A stretch of DNA of 64,000 nt from positions 8,387,563 to 8,451,562 of the forward strand of contig JAJEKV010000014.1 of NCBI GenBank assembly GCA_021234155.1, given 5' to 3'. The notes under the pieces were generated by a model. The model did not search any database and was not told the DNA's origin. It was given only the letters and a program-made list of their open reading frames with translations. The translations under genes were made by a program, and so were the position numbers. This stretch comes from Isoetes taiwanensis. Taxonomy: Eukaryota > Streptophyta > Lycopodiopsida > Isoetales > Isoetaceae. Shown here piece after piece: positions 45,855 to 59,085 of this stretch; position 1 is the first letter of the stretch, and each line of letters starts with the position of its first letter.

Positions 45855-46200
45855 ACATAGGGGGCAGATAGGTCAGCACCTGATGGATTTGGAGCTCATG
45901 TGTCGAACTGTTTCTATCGCTGTTAGGAATGTGCGTTTGTCTCTCAGTCAGCTTTTGGATTACTTGCAAGAGGTGCTCAATTCGCTTGAGTTGGAGGAGC
46001 TGCATGCATCGCAGAGGGAGAGGGGTATGCTGCGAGCACAGGTGAACATGACGAGAGGCGTCATGATGCGAGAGCTGCGAGAGATGGAGAGTATGAGGCG
46101 ACGGCATATGCGTGGCATGAGGGATGAAGAGAGGATGTTGAAAAGAGATGTGGCATGTGAATATGTTGTTGTGTGTCGTTGTGTTTGTTTGTGTTGTTAG
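45855..46200 (+). pseudogene. putative Rep-gene exon, 3' half
   Basis: Continues in frame from 33441 once the retroelement and one GATAT copy are ignored. It reads HRGQIGQHLMDLELMCRTVS, LSLSQLLDYLQEVLNSLELE, and then an Arg/Met/Glu-rich helix (MRELREMESMRRRHMRGM) that should form a coiled coil. It ends at TAG 46198-46200 after a cysteine/valine-rich tail. AATAAA at about 46330 could serve as the poly(A) signal. No catalytic motif; possibly an oligomerisation tail. The frame carried from the retrotransposon LTR into 45855 is not real. Confidence 0.7.
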
Positions 46201-46607
46201 TAGGGATGTTATGTGGGAGCGATGTGGCTTGGGTGTATGTGCACTAGTATGTTTGCACAGATGTACATATGGCTTTGGTTTGGTTTGTGAGTAGATGAAG
46301 CTTATGTGTATAAATGGAGGTTATGTGAATAAATAAAGGCTATAGTCTGCTTCAATGGATCTATTCTATTTAAGTTTTGACAATCGTTTTTATTTTGAAG
46401 TCAGTATTGGCCGTGGATGTGGAATATTCTATTGGATATGCTCACATCCAACGATAGCAATAAGGATGGCAATAACGATAGCAATAAGGATAACAATATA
46501 GTTTGCCCAATTCGTTTTGTATTTGGGAGGGTTCAGATTTTTCGTGCCTTGATTTCTATCGGAAAATGTCTTCTTACCGGATTAGCTGAGAGCTCTGGTG
46601 TGGCACA
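46201..46607 (+). promoter_or_regulatory. interval containing the ThrRS promoter and 5' UTR
   Basis: 407 bp between the stop of the upstream frame and the ThrRS ATG, with both genes on the same strand. It must contain the ThrRS promoter and 5' UTR as well as the 3' end of the upstream transcript. A short minisatellite (AACGATAGCAATAAGGAT twice) lies at about 46451-46490. No TATA box is assigned. Confidence 0.4.
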
Positions 46608-49600
46608 ATGGGGACGTTGTGCTCAGCTAGAGTGCACCGTCTATCCCTGCCAGCAGTTTGGTCCGTCGCATTTTCTTCTCATCGGCTCCCACCATCGTCC
46701 CCTACCAGAAGGTATGTGGTTAAATTGTGAAATTTGTTATCAAGTAAATTGTACTAATTTGTGCAGTTAGCCTTGGATGACTTACTTTGTTGATGCTGCT
46801 GCATTTATGGCAATTCAATGCTCATTTCCTCTAAGCCTATTTATTTCAGAATTCTGCCTACTGAAGTGCACAAAAAGTTGAATTCCCTGCTCTCCTTGAA
46901 CTTTAAATTTCCAAGATAAACACCATAAGAATTCCAGCTTTATCATGCGGGTGGAGTCTTATCTTCCAGGTTTAAATAATTGAGCAACCTAAACACGTAC
47001 CAATCAATGCATACATATCACAGCAGCTACCGTAATTCTGTTTCAAAGATGGCATCATATCGTAGCAGTTGTCAATAGCATTGTTATGCATCTTATCAGG
47101 CAATTGTTATGCATCTTATCAGGCAATAATCAAACCAAGAGTATGAGACACTAGAAATGGTTCAGTATGGAAAGTGCTTCCATTTCATGTGCAATGTCTG
47201 AACATATTGGTTATTTGCAGGCGGATACTCCTAAGAAGTTATGAGTCTCATGTCCAAGGGACTAAAATATCAGCATTCAAATTGTTCCCTGTAAAGGACA
47301 ACATAATGCACATAGATGGTGTCAAAGTTCGGGTTTTTGCATCAGTAGCAGAGACAACTCAATTAGCAGATACAGCTATGGACTCAGGGCGAGGCACTGA
47401 TGAAAAGAAAATTGCCCTGCCCACTAATGAGTCATCTGAGCACCTTCTTCGTGTACGCCACACGGTATGCTTGCAAGGATAGCCAAACTTTTCTTTCACA
47501 TTCTATTTGTAGAGTAACAAATCATTAATCTCCTTGTCTAAATATTTCTTTTGCATGTAATTTTCTGAGCTCTGCTTTTGGTGGCAGAGTGCACATGTGA
47601 TGGCCATGGCAGTGCAGAAGCTTTATCCGGATGCACAAGTTACGATAGGTCCATGGATTGAAAAAGGATTTTATTATGACTTTGACCTAAAGGTGCCACT
47701 AACAGAAAAGGAGCTGAAAAACATCAAGAAAGAAATGGTGAGTTAGATGGACATTCACCATTTCCAGTTTCTTTCAGCATTGTCTCTGATCTTTAACCAG
47801 TTATTTGTGAATTGGTTGATAACAAATAAAGAATAAAGGCATGATTCTCAACAATTGTGAGGTATCAAAATTATATAGACACGTGCATAGTTCCAAGGCT
47901 ATGGAAAAGGCTTTGGATTAATAAGGATGTGCGGAACAGTATGGAGAGGCTTCAAGTCTATGTCTTCTCAGTTGAAAATAACATCAAATATTATTGGATG
48001 GATTTTGGAAGCCTGAAATAGCTTTTTGTCTTATAAAGCTCGAAAAGCATAGTGCATGGAAGCTCACTTGTTTCAAATTTCCAGTATTGCCTTGGAATGC
48101 ACACAAAGATATCACAGGACGCATGATGTGGCTTGGATGCAGATAGCGTGCTGCAGAGCAATGGGATCACTTGGATACTGCATAATCCTTGTAAGAACGC
48201 CTACTGCGAACACAAGATCAGGACAAGAAATAGTGAGATAAAGAAGCGCTCCCACTAACTGCCTATAGAGGGTAACATCAAGTGTAAGAGTCTGCCCTTG
48301 TTTCATAAGGCATTAGTGCTGATTTACAGTCAACCATATGAGATTTGTTCAAGAGTCCACAAATATATTTGTGTTGAGTCAAAATGTTTGAGGAAACTTG
48401 GAAAAGAAACGGAAGATGCTAATATTGAGGAGAAAACAAGTAAAGAGGACAAATGGAGTAATGTCTTATATTAGACATTACTGATGCAGAGGCACCAAGA
48501 TGATGTGGCACCATCTGGTCCCATCATATGTAAATGATGAGTTAGAGTGAATGTTTCATACCTAACAAGCACTATTTAGAAACTTGAGTTCCAACTTCTT
48601 GAACAGAAATATGAGACATATTAGCAGTAAAATCTTGTAATGAAGGTGTCACTGGAGCTGATTGTCCTGCTGGGTTAGAAGAAGCTTTAGCTGTCTTAAG
48701 AGCTTGATCTTGAATATATTGTGCAATATTCGTTTGCAACCTTCTACAATCTTTGTAAAAATGACCTTTCTTCCCACAATGGTAAACAAATATAGGGATT
48801 ATTAGAAGAAGCTATAGAGGAGTTCTGTTCTGGAACAGAAGCAGAAATTGCATAATTGAAGATTGAGCATTCTGTACCTCAGAGTAATTTGCCTCTTCCA
48901 CATGATATTTCCTTATGTGCTTAGCTTCTGCCTTCATAGTTGCTGCTGCAACTGATCAAAGGTGATCTTAATATGTTTCTTCATCTCATGATGATTAGTG
49001 ATATACTCATAGTCTTTGAAGAAGCCGTTGATAGCATGAATAATAGGAGCAACGTCATCCATCATGTAGTACGACCAGCACAATAATACTTATCCAAAAA
49101 ACTTCAATTGATCAAGATATTCCCCCATCTTTGCGGAGTCCTGAAGCTTAAGCTTATCCATTTTCCTTTAAATAGCAATCTGTTGCCCAGCTCTTGTTTG
49201 AACAGAATTCTGCCCTTTGAATAGCAATCTGCACAAAATCCAAAGCCTGGTATAATGTTTTAGTAGTTTGAAGATCTCTTTAAATCATCAGAAACTGTAG
49301 CCTTAAGAAGAGTAAGAGCTGTAACATCTTTCTTTTTATCCTCTGGAGTAACAGGAGCCCAAGTAGATTCAAATACTACAGACAATTCATGGCTAACAAG
49401 ACCAATGTTAATGGCTAACAGGACCAATGTTAGCCATTAACATTAATGTTTACCATTAAATTTTTACCATCATCAGTACTTTTTACCATTAAGGTCATGT
49501 GTAATGTACTTCCAAGAATGGAAAGAAGCCATGATAGAACAATTTGAAAACAGAAACTGAACAAGAGAAAGTTGTCAGGCCAAGTGCGATTTTTTTGTCT

Positions 49601-52600
49601 ACTAGTCTATCTAAATGTCAATTCAGATGCACATTTTGCGGGGGCGGATTCTGTTGGATGGAAAGGCTGAATACTCAGCACACTTAATGTGCACATAGTT
49701 GAGCTGGTGGAGCGTTATGGCTTGAACTTTTAGCTAGTAAAATATTTATAGCCAGCCAAGCTTTAGAGTTTGACTTTAAACCTAATTTCGTCCGAGGGTC
49801 AGTTTCGGCAGTAGACATACATCCATTCAGTGAGCTAGTTTGAACCTCATCTGAATTTTGCATTTGGCTTTCTATATCTCTTATCACGGTGGCCATACAA
49901 GACATTTTCTGGACTCTGCCACATACAAACTCTAGTGCGAAAAGGAATTATTCTTTAAACAAATTTCTCCTTGTCAGAAAATATAACAAATGGACATAGT
50001 CGCATGGACTAATATCTGTATTTGCGCAGCTGCATAGTTCCCTTGATTACATTAGTTTTGCATTGTATGGTCTCATAGCTTCTAATAAGCAGTGCACTGA
50101 TGTGCTTACAGGATCGTATTATAAGCAGAAACCTGCCCCTTAGAAGGGAAGAAGTTTCAAGACAAGAAGCTGAAGCTCGCATCAAGTCAATCAATGAGCC
50201 ATATAAGCTTGAGATCTTGGAGAGTATCAATTCTGAACCAATCACTATTTATCACATAGGTAAAGCATGCCCTTTCCGGGGTGCTTGTTGAAACATTAGG
50301 AATCCACAGACTACTAGTTGTCATATCATTCTGACTACAACTAGAGGAACACCAAATTAAATAACTCTTTTGAAGCATTAGCTGGCTCGGCGTGACTTAC
50401 TTCAATATTAAGTCTTTCTATTGCGTTCACAATTGCCATTTTTCCTTTTGATCGAAATTAAAGCATTTAGATTGTCATTTTTAAGTTCTTTGTAATCATC
50501 AAAGGTGGCGATTTAGAAAACAACTCATTTGGTGAGTCAAAACATTGTGAGACATTATTTTGGTAACAAATGTTGATGCGCATTTCTTAGACTATCATAT
50601 TTGTTGTCTTCTGCTATACAGGTGATGAATGGTGGGATCTTTGTGCTGGGCCTCATGTTGAAAGAACAGGTGAACTTAATCGAAAGGCCATTGAGCTGGA
50701 GTCTGTAGCTGGTGCTTACTGGAGAGGGGATGAAAAGCGAGCAATGTTGCAGAGAATATATGGAACAGCATGGGAAACAGAGGAACAATTGAAGGCATAC
50801 CAAGTTCAGAAAGAAGAAGCAAAGCGACGTGATCATCGTCGGCTTGGGCAAGATCTCGATCTTTTTTCTATTCAGGTGACATTTCTTGGCCATATATCTC
50901 ATTTCCATTCTGAAATAAAGGTAGTGGTGAGAAGAGAAGTATAGTCACAAGTTGAATTAGTTGTCTAGGTTTCTGACAGAGTCTGATGTTCTTTCTTGCT
51001 TAAGACACCTTAATAGTGATGTCATGCAAGAAAGCAATACAAGCAGCAAAGCGGTTGTAGCAGCAGTTCCTCCTCTTTTTTCTCCTCTCCTCTCCTGTTC
51101 TTTTAACTCCTCTCCTTTAAATCCTGTCTAGAAATCTTATAGCTGTAAAACATCTTGAACTTTCAAAGATGCCTCTAATTCTGATAATCAATTGGTTTTG
51201 CCGGGATCATGTTAGTTGGTTTTGTATACTCCTCTTCTTTAACCAATCGGGATGAAAGTGATTTAACAAGATGATTTGTTTGATTGCAAGAGTACAGGAA
51301 GATGCAGGAGGTGGTTTAGTATTCTGGCATCCAAAAGGTGCATTGATCCGGCATCTCATAGAGAATTACTGGAAAGAGCTTCATTTGCAACGTGGTTATG
51401 AATTACTCTACACTCCACATGTTGCAAAGCTTGATTTGTGGAAAACGAGTGGCCATATTGACTTTTACAAGGAAAACATGTTTGATCAGATGGACATTGA
51501 GGAAGAGTTGTATCAGCTGCGGCCAATGAACTGCCCATTCCACATACAAATCTACAAGGACAAGTTACGTTCTTATAGAGATTTGCCAATAAGATATGCC
51601 GAGCTTGGGACTGTGTACCGTTATGAAAGGTCTGGTGCCCTGCATGGTTTGTTCCGTGTCAGAGGATTCACGCAGGTCAGGAGTTATTTATCCATCCTGC
51701 AAAATGCAATTAAAGAAACTAAAACCTATAACATAACAGGCACAGAGAAAGTATTCTAATCTTCTTTTCTGTTGCAGGATGATGCACATATATTTTGCCT
51801 CCCTGATCAGATCCGACCAGAAATTAGACGGGTTCTGGATATGACAGAAGAGATTCTTTCCCAGTTTGGTTTTAGGAGTTATGAAGTTAATCTTTCAACA
51901 AGGCCAGAGAAGTCTGTTGGCTGTGATGAAATCTGGGAAAGAGCTACTACAGCATTGAGAGAGGCACTTGAAGAAAAAGGGTGGGCATATGCAATTGATG
52001 AGGGTGGAGGCGCTTTCTATGGTCCCAAGATAGATTTGAAAATTGAGGACGCAATAGGAAGGAAGTGGCAGTGCTCCACAGTTCAGGTAAAAGAGTATAA
52101 TATTTGACAATATATAATTTGCTAAAAATCTTCAGAAAAACTGCATACCAGTAATGCAATTGCTTTGCCATTGCAAACTTTAAAACCAGCAGCTCGTGTA
52201 ATTCTATGTTGAAAATTCTTCTTGTCTGTGTTTATCTTTACCTACATTAGCTGCATTGCAGGTGGATTTCAACCTGCCTCAAAGGTTTAATATTTCTTAT
52301 GTGGACGCTGCCTCGGAGAAGCATCAACCCATTATGATACATCGGGCCATATTTGGTTCAGTTGAGCGGTTTTTTGGGATTTTGATTGAAAACTATGCTG
52401 GTGATTTTCCCTTGTGGATTACACCTGTCCATGCACGCTTGTTACCAGTCACAGATAACGAGGTAGGTTTGTTTATACTCCTCTCTGCGAATAATGCAAC
52501 TGAAAGTGCAATAAAATTTTGCAGGTTCCATATTGCAAGGAAGTAGTTGCCAAGTTGCGGGAACATGGTATACGTGCTGAGATCTGTTATGGGGAGCGTC

Positions 52601-52785
52601 TAGGAAAACTGATTCGAACAGCAGAAGTGCAAAAAATACCATTGATGGCAGTTGTTGGGCCAAAAGAAGTTGAAGCTCATACCCTCACTGTTCGAACAAG
52701 ACATGGTGGGGAGCTGGGAACGCTAACAGTTGAACAAGTAATGGAAAAAATCCTCAAAACAGTAGCCATTAGAGGTCTACTGTGA
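46608..52785 (+). CDS. EMB2761: organelle-type threonyl-tRNA synthetase, nine exons
   Basis: Charges tRNA-Thr with threonine in plastids/mitochondria. Exons: 46608-46711, 47221-47464, 47588-47737, 50112-50259, 50622-50875, 51298-51675, 51778-52086, 52262-52462, 52525-52785. All introns are GT...AG, the phases agree, and the total is 2049 nt for 682 aa. The start [19 protein letters not shown] and the next residues are Arg/Ser-rich with almost no acids, as in transit peptides. The editing domain keeps HTSAH (His115, His119) and CAGPH (Cys223, His227). The class II core has zinc ligands Cys379 (RPMNCPFH), His430 (TQDDAHIF) and His556 (MIHRA), motif 2 YRYE at 407-410 and motif 3 FGSVERFFG at 560-568. 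The last exons form the anticodon-binding domain. It resembles Arabidopsis EMB2761 (an organellar enzyme) rather than the cytosolic type. No stop or frameshift was found. Confidence 0.95.
47080..47127 (+). repeat. 25-bp tandem duplication in ThrRS intron 1
   Basis: The unit TTGTTATGCATCTTATCAGG is present twice in a row within the first intron. Confidence 0.85.
48100..49532 (-). mobile_element. decayed Ty1/copia element in ThrRS intron 3
   Basis: The minus-strand gag starts [12 protein letters not shown] at 49532, followed by stops and frame changes. The nucleocapsid knuckle [16 protein letters not shown] lies at about 48742-48783. The reverse transcriptase/RNase H junction is at 48112-48306 ([14 protein letters not shown] and [19 protein letters not shown]). 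Protease, integrase and most of RT are missing, so this is an internally deleted copia copy. It lies in antisense to ThrRS and makes intron 3 (47738-50111) the longest of the gene. No LTRs were recognised. Confidence 0.82.
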
Positions 52786-54637
52786 CACATTGGTATTGAA
52801 TGTTCTGGGTCATATTCATTACAACCCAAGTTTTGGGTTTCACAATGCTTATAAATTGGCGTCACAGCCATGATAGTTGTTAAGTATATAAATGGATACA
52901 TCAAATACAAATATATATTGATTCTTAGCATCTGGTCACAGATCCCAGCATTCTTTAGATGAGCAAAACTTTAATAACCGTGAAAATTTGGCCCAAAACG
53001 GCTTGTTTCTAAAAAGAACTTTCTATTGATTGGGTGCTGCCGGAGAATGGCCGGGGAAAGGCCAAATTTCAAGGTCATTAAGGGATAGAATTTCCACCTC
53101 ACAAAATTATATCTTCCATAATGGTTTGCCACCTAGAATTTAGTGCCATGAGAAACACTAGGGAGGAATAAGATAGCATAATGGTATGGCACTTAAAATT
53201 AGTGTCATGAGAAATAGTGGTGGATGCCGTTTGAGCACGGCTAGGGCGGCTAGGGCAGGCAGTTGTCGATTAGGGTTTGCACCCCCTTGATGACCTCTGC
53301 CCCTATTTTCGATTAGGGTCTGCAGCCCCTATTTTGATTGCTTGAATCATGATTTCATCATCAAATTGGTTGCATCATGATGTCTAATAATTTCTAGTAG
53401 AATGGTTGTAGGTATAGGTCCAATATCCAATCATCTAGAGTCTTTCAAGTGTGGGGAAAGTTTTTGTCCTTAATAGGAAAAATTCTTACTACTTTTGAGG
53501 GCATTCGGAATTTATAAATTCTAATCGGAAGCTTCCTGCAATTATTTCTTCAACCGGAAAATTTGGAATTTGATAAACTAAGGGTGAAATCACACTATAC
53601 GGGGTTCTCCAAGATGACGTGTCAACGAGGGTTAACCAAATTTCGTGGAAACTACCTGAAGCGATCACACCAAGCGAAAAGAACAGGCCACGCATCACGC
53701 CACGGCAGCCGAAATCCTGAGAACGCGGGAAACCAATCTGCAGCACCTGCGCTTGGATGGATTTGCCTCACGCGGGAAACCAATCTAACCAATCTGACGC
53801 ACCACGTCACAGAAATGGGATGACGTAGGACCGGAGATCACGGAGGGGCAGGCTCCTGTGCCCTTAACGTCCTTGGCCTCTGCATTTAGCCGTAGGATGA
53901 AATCCCAGCCGTCTATTCTAAGAGGTTATATCCAGTAACAATTTGGCCAAAACTGTTATGTCCATAACAAGGATGTTATGTCCATAACATCCTCTGTTGC
54001 CACGTGCTATTTTTTCTGGGTTGCACTCTGCCGTGGTAGATCGCAAAAGGCCGCCATAGCCAGGCCTCCGGCCTCCATAGCCAGACCTCCAAGTCATAGC
54101 CAGGCCTCTAGGCGGCCTCCAGGGGGCTTCTGGTGTATTCTTTCCCGATTTTAAAGTTCCAATCTCCGGTGTGGCTTCTCTGTTTTATAACAGAGCTTCT
54201 AGCAGCCAGAGCTATGCAGCAAGCAACCACCGCAGCTCCAGATCTAAATCTGTCTCGGAAGTTAAAGAACTGGCAATAAAGATGTTACAAACGAATGATT
54301 CTTAGCAAATCCGACTCACTTGTGCAAATCCGACTCCCCTGCCTGTTTAAATCCGCCTCCCCTGTGCAAATCTGAATCCCCTGCTCTCCCTGTGCAAATC
54401 CGAATCCTCTGCAATCCGCCTCCCCTGTGCAAATCCGAATCCCCTGTTCTGTTTAAATCCGGCTCCCTGCTCTCGCTGCCTCACAAGTTCCATGTTCCGT
54501 TTTGAAAACAGAGAAAACAGAGACTTACATTTGACAAGACTTACATTTGGTTTATTTTTCTTGCCGGAATGCAGTGCAGGCTGCCAAGCTTGGCTATGGC
54601 GGCTCTGCCAAATGCCTCGGCCAAAGATGTTAAGGTC
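52786..54637. other. gene-free stretch with minisatellites
   Basis: 3' flank of ThrRS and repeated words: GTTATGTCCATAACA twice at about 53958-53991; CATAGCCAGGCCTCC-like units at about 54055-54115; an array of GTGCAAATCCGAATCCCCT-like units at about 54305-54470. Open frames here are short and unconvincing. Confidence 0.5.
54305..54470 (+). repeat. minisatellite, GTGCAAATCCGAATCCCCT-like unit
   Basis: Five or more diverged copies of a unit of about 19-30 bp with the core GCAAATCCGAATCCCCTG, irregularly spaced. Confidence 0.8.
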
Positions 54638-54774
54638 GATAACGTCCTCCCCTCGGCGTTATGGCCCATGAAAATGGCCTCGTGGCCATGTGGCCCACGG
54701 CCGAGGAATTTCCTGGGCCACATGGCCACGAGGCCATTTTCATGGGCCATAACGCCTCGTGGGAGGACGTTATC
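54638..54774. mobile_element. GC-rich foldback sequence
   Basis: GATAACGTCCTCCC at the left pairs with GGGAGGACGTTATC at the right. Inside, CGTTATGGCCCATGAAAATG pairs with its complement, and so on towards the centre CCACGGCCGAGGAATTTCCTGG. Arms of about 55-60 bp suggest a small foldback MITE. No clear target duplication was found. Confidence 0.82.
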
Positions 54775-57700
54775 TAGCCCATCTCTCGTTCGCCCCTCAA
54801 CGCCCTGCTGACTCGGCTGAACAGTCTGCTAGTGTGATAGGTTCCACTCTTCCTTTGCCAACGTGGCAAAATTTAGTTGGGTTTAAAAAATGGAAGTAGG
54901 GGGAGGGGCAATAGTATGATTTCACCCTAAAATCAAGCTTTATATTGAGCCCCTTCGTGTATATAACAAAGCATGCAATGCCTAGGAACAACAAAAGGAA
55001 CTGCAAAATAACAACTCTTCAAAGTGAACCGTTTCTGAGTAAATCGCAGGGATCTTCGATCTGAAAACCATCAGGCCTAATGGATCTCATCGAGATGTGT
55101 CGCAAGGTCGAATGGAGAGCTGAAAACTGAGTTGCAACAGGGGCTATAGTCGGGGCTGTAGAAGGGGCCAGAAATGCCCATGCATTGCAGCTATAAGTGC
55201 CTACAGGATAGTCTTGGCCATGGTTTTTTTTTTATATCCAGGTCTCCATTCGTGAGACTTGTTTTGAAATTTTTATTAGCTTGGATACTTTCTAGCTCGG
55301 ACCGGTTGGGAGGACGAATCTGTACTAAGGATAGAGATTCACAGAATACTCGTCAATCCAGTAGGGATTGTTTAGGATAAGCCTATAATTCAAGACCGGA
55401 GTTACAGACTATGAAAATGGGCAAATTCATCGAGTACAATCGAAAGCAAAAGTAGAGCAGAAAGCAAGGGGCCGTGAGGATTTAGCAAAGGGGTTGTGCG
55501 AGCAGGATAAAAGGGAAAATTTTGAGGGGGATTATTGATGGCAAGACTGGTGCTGCAATCCGGAGATTTACAGGCTGCTACTTCTTTACAAAACCTCTAC
55601 AGAAATAGAAGATGGTTAGCAAAACTAAACAAAGAACTAGTGACAATCAACTGAACATCAAATACTACCCACCATAAACACTACAAACCAGATTCTCAGC
55701 GGTCAACATGTCTTGCGCCACAGCTCCATGACTTGCTTCGTGATTTTTATAATGCTTCTCCATGACTCTGTCCCTGTGGAATTTATCCTATTGTAGAAAG
55801 TGGAATGGAAAAATAACCCAAAAACAATCCAAAATAGGAGGCGGACAAGGAAAAAAGCACATTTACATGTAGAGAATAGGATTTAACTGATCCGCCATAG
55901 CCTGTGGTTGTGATTGCTTAAGAAATAACAGGTAAATGCCGTCCCCTGCTCTCGAAGGCGGCAAGAATCCGAAATCACTCAAAAATTGGGCGGGATGGGT
56001 TCCGTTAGGTTTCCACGTCACGCGGATAATTACATTAATTAATGCTGGACGGTACAACTACCGTCTCCCGGGGAACTTCCCCAACGTACGTCCCTAAAAT
56101 TTATCATGTCAAATGTTTTAAAATGGATGCCAGAATATTAGCTGCATGTATTAATTATAAAAAAAAACTTTATAAATTGGATTATTATCACATTTATCAC
56201 AAAATTTCTAAGTGCCTTAATACTATCGCCAAGCATCCAAAACAAATCAATGCAGCGTCAATAGCTCCAAAAGATGTCCTTAAACAAAATCAAATCTATG
56301 CTTTCATAGACAATTATTAAAATTTGTTACGAATGTGCGGCTCAACAGATCACGACCTCAAACCTGCCGAGCAAGCAATAATGTTTGCTTTAATTTTCTA
56401 TTAGACTTCCGTAGAATTTGCATGACAATTTCTTTTATTTCTTTAGCCTTATTTAGTTACCATCATGTAGTTTGGAAGGATCACGGTCACGATTCTTTGG
56501 ACTGTCTAGCATACGTTTCTCTATTGAAACCTGTCTTGTGCAAATTCCTAGTCTCTTAAGGATCGCAGACGCGATCCTTCGGGCCTTAATTTATTGTAGC
56601 ATGTTTTATTATGTATCATAACATCATTGTTTTCCATACAACTTTGGATTTATTTCGTGGGTCCAAGACGAAACCCATAAGAATAATGACTCGTGATGCT
56701 TCTAAAAGATGGTGCATCTTAATCTATCCTCCAGACAAAAGGATATCATCGAAAAGACCTCTTTCTATTCATAAAGTCTAATAGAAAGGATGAGGACATG
56801 GAGCAGGATGGGGATCATGGTTGCCATGTGGTAAGGTACAAAGAATAATTTATATAGGAAGCTATTCTGCGCTCCATTGAAGACATCCAACATTTTCAAT
56901 TCGTTGAGTAGATTTTATATTGGAGGTGTTTTAAACCCAACATGATGACTGCAAGTAAACTTAACAGGCCACCAAGTGCTAAGAAGGTGCCTACTAGCAC
57001 AAGGTGCCATGTTCCTATGAATCTTTAGATTTGTCTGACATTAAGAGCAACAGAGATATTATTACAGGATTCAGTCTCTGTAGAAAAGGTCACGCCAATG
57101 ATTAAAATACTATCTATCTATTATCTGTGGAGAATATCAAATGCTGAAGTATCCCAGTTGATGGAAAAAAATACTACAGAGAAAGACTTTCCTTAAGGTA
57201 CAATTTTGTTATTCTAGCAGGGTTAATTATAAACAACGTGCACTGGATTTTCGGACGCTCACATTCATGAGGCACAAAATCCTTGCATGTGCTATCATCA
57301 TTCTTTTAGACAGTTATCCCCCAGATTCGAAGATTTTAATGTTCAGTTTTTGGAATTTATAACGAAGCGAATGTTAGGAATTGCAAATAGAAATTCGGAA
57401 TATGTAAAGAAAAAATAACAATAAGGATCATGTTCTTGAGTATTTGTCTAGCACTTTCATAGAAGCAATAAAATATATATTGAATCATGAGGAAGCTTTG
57501 GCTAGTAAAGAAAAATGGAATAGAAGCGGTTACCAAGCATGGGATTCTTGGCTCCAGCTACAGAAAATGCAATTAATGAACTTTATAGATATGAGGAGTC
57601 ACGTCAAACTTTGGGAAGTGAAATCCTACTTGGATTTTTTGTCACTAGAGTGTCGACCTTAACTACTGAAAAAATTTACCACATGGTGGTGCTTCTACAA

Positions 57701-58749
57701 CTCGTCCAGCTACCAAATTGTTTATATAGCCAGAGTTAGGTACATGGAAGCTCTCACATCTCAGTTGGGCCTACAAAGAGCGTGATAAGTAAAATATATG
57801 TCAAGCAAATTCATTATTACATCACCTAGATGTGCGTTAACAAAAGTGAGGCCAGGGTCATACCACTCTAGCCAGATATAAATTTGCGCTTCTTCAAAGC
57901 ACAATTGCACTAAGGAGCACTTCCATGCCACATATGGAGCCTACCGCCAATGATGATGAGGACAAGAAGCACAGAAAGATATATTAGTCGTATTTTATCG
58001 AAAAAAGTTTAGTTGGGCAGGCACGAATGGAGATATCATTTACAAGGATCAAATGAAAGCTTCTTACATGTATTATGTTGTAAGTCAATTAGTGCATGTA
58101 GATGGCACCAAAAGATTGCAAGATCGGACACAAAAAATTTGTCAACCAGATCATTGATAGTGATATGACCACCCTGCACATGTTAAACAGTTCCATGAAG
58201 GTTGATATGGCACTGGTAATGGGATATTCTAAAATGGAAATTCAAGATAGAATGGTTGCTGGAGAGGCCCATGTATAGAAGATTGCAAGAGACCTTGGGG
58301 TTCAACCTGATGTAATAACTGAAACAATTGATAACACCTGTTTATTATCGTCGTGGCAATTTTGTTGATATCTTCTTATAGGAAATGGCATGTACATTTA
58401 ATTTTGCTTAGTTCTTGTGTATTCCTTCGCATTCTTAATTGTAAAAATGATGTAGATTGATTTTCTAGGTTTTCCGTTACCTTATTTGTAAAATATACTT
58501 CTCATGTTTGAAAGATCGTTACAACAATCCTATTTTTTAAGGACGACAGATATATTCATCATTAGATTATGAAAATAAATAAATCCAAGGTACAGGTTAA
58601 AAACCTAAAGGAAAATATAGTCTCTCTGTGCAAAGATATTTGGGAACCTCAGATCATTTATGTGCAAAATAAACCTCAGATTCTAAGTCACCAATATGAA
58701 CTGCTAGAGCTCCTTTTTGCCGAGTAGCCTTCCTAAGGGAAATATCTTA
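54775..58749. other. long gene-free stretch
   Basis: Nearly 4 kb without a recognisable gene. Open frames at 56042-56320, 57444-57662 and neighbours have no known motif. A coding-looking patch at about 58100-58370 (MALVMGYSKMEIQDRMVAG, then KIARDLGVQPDVITETI) is interrupted by a stop and was not identified. A short hairpin GGATCG/CGATCC lies at about 56561-56578. Confidence 0.4.
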
Positions 58750-58985
58750 TGAGAATCTTTGGAAATCTAGAGGAATTAAGAGAGTCTAGGAGAATCCTTA
58801 TGGAATCTTAAGGAATCTTCATCGAATCTTCGAAGATCTTGGAGAATTAAGAGGATTCTTAAGAGCATCTAGGGGAATCTTCATAGAACCTTAGAGAATC
58901 TAGGGAAATTTCTTATTAAATCTTAAGGAATTTAGAGAAATCTTAAGAGAATCTAAAGGAATCTTCATAGAATCTTGGGGCATCT
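58750..58985 (+). repeat. degenerate minisatellite of GAATCTT-rich units
   Basis: Many irregular copies of words such as AAGGAATCTTCATAGAATCTT and GAGAATCTAGG with a period near 20-30 bp, strongly diverged. Confidence 0.8.
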
Positions 58986-59085
58986 GTTATGACATGAGCT
59001 CGAGGGTCTGGCTCAAAGGACTTGAAGTTGGAACACGGGAGCAAAGGCATGGCATGTGAACATGAAAGTTAATTTAATTAGCTAT
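58986..59085 (+). repeat. direct repeat of about 100 bp, copy 1
   Basis: Contains GGACTTGAAGTTGGAACAC and GGCATGGCATGTGAACAT, matched at 61538-61635. The two copies are 2.55 kb apart in the same orientation. Confidence 0.85.
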
